From: Nitrososphaerota archaeon
GTDB lineage: Archaea; Thermoproteota; Nitrososphaeria; Nitrososphaerales; Nitrosopumilaceae
Assembly: GCA_022573065.1 (NCBI GenBank)
Contig: JACZUQ010000016.1
Location: 5,014 to 12,930, forward strand
Reading direction: 5' to 3'
Length of the DNA: 7,917 nt
Shown here: piece by piece, positions 5,352 through 7,917 of the stretch
How positions within the stretch are numbered: position 1 is the stretch's first letter
How the letters are laid out: every line of letters begins with the position of its first letter
Notes under the pieces: generated by a model
What the model was told of the DNA's origin: nothing
Databases searched by the model: none
The model's input: the letters and a program-made list of their open reading frames with translations, nothing else
Program-made: the position numbers and the translations under genes

Positions 5352-5489
5352 TTATTCTTTTATGAATTGATCAGGATTTTTTTCAAACGCCCAGCGGCAA
5401 CTGGCACAACAGAATCTGTATTCTTTACCTTCATGGATTATCGAGTCACCTTTTTCTCCTATTTCCATTCCACAAACGGGATCTTTCAT
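5352..5489 (-). CDS. Small YHS-domain protein (metal binding)
   Basis: This 45-residue frame fills the space between the CcdA-type and thioredoxin-like genes. The sequence begins MKDPVCGMEIGEKGDSI and continues with HEGKEYRFCCASCRWAFEKNPDQF. This is a complete YHS domain: DPVCGM start, a Y-x-F-C-x2-x-C core (C6, C27, C28, C31) and F-x-x-x-P-x-x-F end. YHS domains occur in metal-transporting ATPases, mercury/copper resistance proteins and some monooxygenases, and probably bind metal ions through these cysteines. Its ATG (5489-5487) overlaps the TGA of the upstream gene (5488-5486) as ATGA, indicating translational coupling. Its TAA is 2 bases before the thioredoxin-like ATG. It is shorter than most annotation cut-offs. 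The specific metal is not shown by the sequence; copper is an attractive guess in an ammonia oxidiser. Confidence 0.92.
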   Translation of the reverse strand: MKDPVCGMEIGEKGDSIIHEGKEYRFCCASCRWAFEKNPDQFIKE

Positions 5490-6472
5490 GGTATCACCTT
5501 CCTTTTACTTATCTTGTGCCAAATAATTGGAACAATAATTAAAGTCAACAACAGTATTGGAATGTAATCTTTTGATATTTCTTCACCATATTCGTGTTCA
5601 TGCTCATCCATCATAAACTCTGATAATATTGGGCTTACTTCAACTAAAGTATTCCACCCTTTATGTACAAAGGTTTCTTCATACCATTCATGTCCTTCTG
5701 GAAGTCCGTTAATAATTAGAAATGCTCCAATAACAATTAACATAAAACCAGTTGCCTTTTCAATTGAAATTCTTTTAGCTGTCAAACCTTTGGTTGCATT
5801 AATTCCTATAATAGCTAACACAGACATGAAAATGAGAGGTATTGCACGACCCACTCCATGTATTACACCTAATGATGCACCAATCTCAATACTTCCAGTT
5901 CCTGCAATGTATATGAGAAGCCAATAAAATAATGGATTTGGGCATCCAACTCCAGCATTTCCAAGTAACATACCCATAAATAATGATTTTGAATATTCCC
6001 CACGATTTTGGATAAATTTTGGAGTTCCAGAGTATGTTGGCATTTTTAGTTTGATCAGCTTTAGTTGTGACAATCCAAAAAGAAATGCTGCTATACCTGC
6101 AATTAGAAACATTACAGTTGAAATTTGATCCAACGATGCTGATTGTCCTAAAAATGCAATACCAAATCCATAAAAAGTAATTGTTATCGTTAGACCTGCT
6201 CCAAATAACAAGGCCATTGAAAGGCCCTTTTTGTATCCATGCCCCATACTCATGGGAACGATAATGAAAACAAGTGGTAATGTACATGGTAAAACAATCA
6301 TTGAAAGACCAGCTACATATGCAATAATTGTCCATGTAAGAAAGGAGGTATGCTCTTTGCCTTCAACAGCTAATTCACTTGTTACTGAAAAGACAATTCC
6401 AACAAAAATTAGCGAAAATAAAATAAATAAAACTAAGACCATGGATTTTTTTGCTGGTATTTGAATGGACAC
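5486..6472 (-). CDS. ccdA: CcdA/DsbD-family transmembrane thiol electron carrier
   Basis: This 328-residue integral membrane protein belongs to the CcdA/DsbD-beta family, which passes electrons from cytoplasmic thioredoxin across the membrane to extracytoplasmic acceptors. The two redox cysteines are C63 in IVLPCTLPLVFIIVP and C177 in GNAGVGCPNPLFYWLL, in the first and fourth core helices. Core helices lie at about 45-72, 83-107, 118-138, 162-190, 200-223 and 239-256. It is longer than the usual 220-240 residues because of an extra N-terminal span (11-31), an acidic loop at 257-302 with H261, H270, H291 and H293, and a final span (303-319) before a basic tail. By the positive-inside rule the His/Glu-rich loop is extracytoplasmic. 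The start used is GTG at 6472; an ATG at residue 11 is the alternative. It heads an operon with the YHS and thioredoxin-like genes. Confidence 0.93.
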   Translation of the reverse strand: MSIQIPAKKSMVLVLFILFSLIFVGIVFSVTSELAVEGKEHTSFLTWTIIAYVAGLSMIVLPCTLPLVFIIVPMSMGHGYKKGLSMALLFGAGLTITITFYGFGIAFLGQSASLDQISTVMFLIAGIAAFLFGLSQLKLIKLKMPTYSGTPKFIQNRGEYSKSLFMGMLLGNAGVGCPNPLFYWLLIYIAGTGSIEIGASLGVIHGVGRAIPLIFMSVLAIIGINATKGLTAKRISIEKATGFMLIVIGAFLIINGLPEGHEWYEETFVHKGWNTLVEVSPILSEFMMDEHEHEYGEEISKDYIPILLLTLIIVPIIWHKISKRKVIP

Positions 6473-6494
6473 TTTTTTTATTAACTAAATCAGA

Positions 6495-6502
6495 TACTTA
6501 AT
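6495..6502 (-). promoter_or_regulatory. TATA-like box for the ccdA-YHS-trx operon
   Basis: On the minus strand ATTAAGTA is centred about 26 bases before the GTG at 6472, consistent with a leaderless transcript starting at that codon. This favours the GTG over the ATG at residue 11. The box itself is a weak match. Confidence 0.35.
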
Positions 6503-6588
6503 GGTTGAACTTGACAAATGGAAAGTTAGTATGGTATACCCAATAACAGGTTTGTTCAAAATTTAGCCTTAAAATCTGACAGCTATAG

Positions 6589-7095
6589 GTGAGAAAACCC
6601 GTGGCTCCATACCTCCTATACATTAAATTATCATTATTATTACAAATCACATTGAATTCTAAATACAAAGAATATCTCAAATTAAACAAAAATCTACTCA
6701 TAGCTGCTGGTATAGATTTTATCATATCAGCTCACATTGCACAACAATTATCAGATCTTGAACCTTATCTCAATACTAGTATTACACTTGTTGCTGACTT
6801 TGTAACTTATTTTTCTGTGTTTATTGCACTCTTTTTGTTTGATAATCGAAAAAAATACAAATTAAATTCTGAAAAAACTGATTGGCCTTCTGTAAAATCT
6901 GATTTAAAAAAAATTTTATCTTCAGTAGGTATAGGCGAGGTGGTATATCTGACTAGTAGATGGTTTTTCCAATTCCATTTTCTAAATATAGGAATTGAAG
7001 CTTATCAGGCATCTGTCACAGCACAAATTATTGCCTTTGTGTTATTTATGATTGTGACAAATATTGTCATAAAACTTACAAAACTTTACAAGTAA
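6589..7095 (+). CDS. Four-span membrane protein, unknown function
   Basis: The frame from GTG at 6589 encodes 168 residues; the family is not recognised. Hydrophobic helices lie at about residues 36-54, 62-84, 111-133 and 140-163. A basic cytoplasmic-type loop, DNRKKYKLNSEKTDWPSVKSDLKK (85-108 region), lies between spans 2 and 3, and a basic C-terminus (KLTKLYK) follows span 4. The true start is uncertain. A TTG at 6652 (residue 22) has a TATA-like TTAAATTA (6624-6631) about 25 bases upstream and would give a 147-residue protein starting MNSKYKEYLKLNKN. The GTG at 6589 has AATTTAGC about 26 bases upstream. The first 21 residues look less conserved in character than the rest. It is divergent from the ccdA operon, and the next gene follows after 36 bases. 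Confidence 0.7.
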   Translation: MRKPVAPYLLYIKLSLLLQITLNSKYKEYLKLNKNLLIAAGIDFIISAHIAQQLSDLEPYLNTSITLVADFVTYFSVFIALFLFDNRKKYKLNSEKTDWPSVKSDLKKILSSVGIGEVVYLTSRWFFQFHFLNIGIEAYQASVTAQIIAFVLFMIVTNIVIKLTKLYK

Positions 7096-7131
7096 ACAGT
7101 TTTGAAAATATACATCTAAAATTGAGTGAAA

Positions 7132-7383
7132 ATGACTGAGCTCTCCTCAAACGACAAAATGACATTAATCCAATATGCTATTAAAAAATATGAAAATGAA
7201 GAAGAATTAATTTTAAAACTAACTTCTGTGTTATCTGAAAAAGATATCCAAAGAGGTCTTGATACTCTTATTGCAACTCAAAAGGTTAGAAGAATTGGGC
7301 CTGATGTTCTGCAAAATAACGAAAGTCATACAGAGTTACCTGAATTACTAGAAAATCTAAAACCACTTCTAGAAAAATTATAA
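7132..7383 (+). CDS. Small soluble protein, unknown function
   Basis: This 83-residue protein starts most plausibly at the ATG at 7132; a GTG two codons earlier (7126) is possible. It is predicted to be mostly helical and charged: TLIQYAIKKYENEEELILKL, then LSEKDIQRGLDTLIATQKVRRIGPDVL, then a leucine-rich tail ELPELLENLKPLLEKL. The 'helix, helix, QKVRRIGPDVL' segment could be a small winged-helix-like recognition unit, but no family was identified. There are no cysteines, signal peptide or membrane spans. It follows the four-span membrane protein by 36 bases on the same strand and may share its transcript. It ends 9 bases before the convergent radical SAM gene. Confidence 0.75.
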   Translation: MTELSSNDKMTLIQYAIKKYENEEELILKLTSVLSEKDIQRGLDTLIATQKVRRIGPDVLQNNESHTELPELLENLKPLLEKL

Positions 7384-7392
7384 AATAATTTT

Positions 7393-7917
7393 CTAAAATC
7401 CTCGAAGACCTTCTGGTCTTGCTGTTTCAGGATGTTCCTTCATCCATGAAATTTTCTCTAGCATAGATTGTTTGTCTTGAGGAAAAGTTCCTTTGATAGT
7501 ATATGCATTAGAACCATGATTTGCTCGAAAAATAATCTCATCTTTAGCTTCTATTTTTGAAACTAAATCTTCTAGTTCGCTTAGTGCTTCTGAATCTGAA
7601 ATAGGAATAAATGGCTCCCCAAACTTTGTCATAAACTCGTCTTTTACTCCGGGTTCCATGATTAAGGTTAAAGCAGCAGAGTATTGTGGGGATACTGCGC
7701 TTAATACTTCGGCTGTTCCTCTAATGTGTTCTTTAGTGTAAGTTTTGCCACCCAAACCAAGTATAACCATACAAGAAATTGTGTATCCTATATCTATTGC
7801 TTTTCTACAAGCTCTGATAATTGTTTGAGAGGTAGCCCCTTTGGTTACTTTTTTTAATACTAAATCCGAACCACTTTCGATTCCTATATACATCATTGTA
7901 AGTCCTGCTCCATACAT
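7393..7917 (-). CDS. Radical SAM protein, C-terminal part (5' end outside the window)
   Basis: The window contains the last 174 codons of a radical SAM enzyme; the frame is still open at the window edge, so the methionine there need not be the start. Visible parts are the later barrel strands: MMYIGIESGSDLVLKKVTKG (the 'GIESGSD' SAM-binding strand typical of Elp3/MiaB-type domains), SCMVILGLGGKTYTKEHIRGTAEVL, then SPQYSAALTLIMEPG. The tail RANHGSNAYTIKGTFPQDKQ followed by MLEKISWM matches the end of a family of about 290-residue stand-alone radical SAM proteins (COG1032-like) of unknown reaction. The CxxxCxxC cluster motif should lie upstream, outside this window, so catalysis cannot be confirmed from the visible part. 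The gene converges on the 7132-7383 gene with 9 bases between stops. Confidence 0.88.
   Translation of the reverse strand: MYGAGLTMMYIGIESGSDLVLKKVTKGATSQTIIRACRKAIDIGYTISCMVILGLGGKTYTKEHIRGTAEVLSAVSPQYSAALTLIMEPGVKDEFMTKFGEPFIPISDSEALSELEDLVSKIEAKDEIIFRANHGSNAYTIKGTFPQDKQSMLEKISWMKEHPETARPEGLRGF

Noticed and set aside
5886..6335. Minus-strand 149-residue ORF rich in Trp, Ile and Tyr
   Set aside because: It is an out-of-frame shadow of the CcdA-type gene.
6498..6725. Minus-strand 75-residue ORF overlapping the intergenic region and the start of the four-span protein
   Set aside because: Its composition is unlike a protein family and it lies mostly antisense to a better gene; it appears to be a chance frame.

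Overview
The window looks like a piece of a mesophilic archaeal chromosome, most likely a group I.1a ammonia-oxidising thaumarchaeon (Nitrosopumilus-like). The reasons are the low G+C content, an archaeal Sm-like protein gene, archaeal TATA-like boxes (TTTAAA type) about 25-27 bases upstream of a tRNA or directly upstream of start codons (leaderless mRNAs), a tRNA without encoded CCA, and short tightly packed genes. The genus is inferred; no marker gene such as amoA is present.

Layout. Positions 1-712 (+) hold the 3' end of an LSm gene and a two-span membrane protein. A minus-strand block follows: a five-span membrane protein (691-1284), a SAM methyltransferase (1371-1934), a 54-residue Cys/His-rich protein (1965-2129) and the branched-chain aminotransferase ilvE (2169-3083). 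The 414-base gap 3084-3497 contains a GC-rich, foldable block that resembles an RNA gene, plus one doubtful micro-ORF. Aspartate kinase (3498-4919, minus) lies beyond it. A tRNA-Val(UAC) gene (5051-5125, +) converges, with 2 bases to spare, on a compact minus-strand redox operon: CcdA/DsbD-type membrane protein, a 45-residue YHS protein whose start overlaps the CcdA stop, and a 73-residue thioredoxin-like protein 2 bases further on. On the plus strand, 6589-7383 carries a four-span membrane protein and a small soluble protein of unknown function. The window ends inside a radical SAM gene (minus).

How the genes relate. The clearest functional unit is ccdA-YHS-trx. It probably carries thiol electrons across the cytoplasmic membrane and combines this with a small Cys-rich protein likely to bind metal. 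IlvE and aspartate kinase both belong to amino-acid biosynthesis but appear to be separately transcribed. Two genes, the Cys/His-rich 54-mer and the YHS 45-mer, are short enough to be missed by automated ORF calling. No mobile element, CRISPR array or phage gene was seen.
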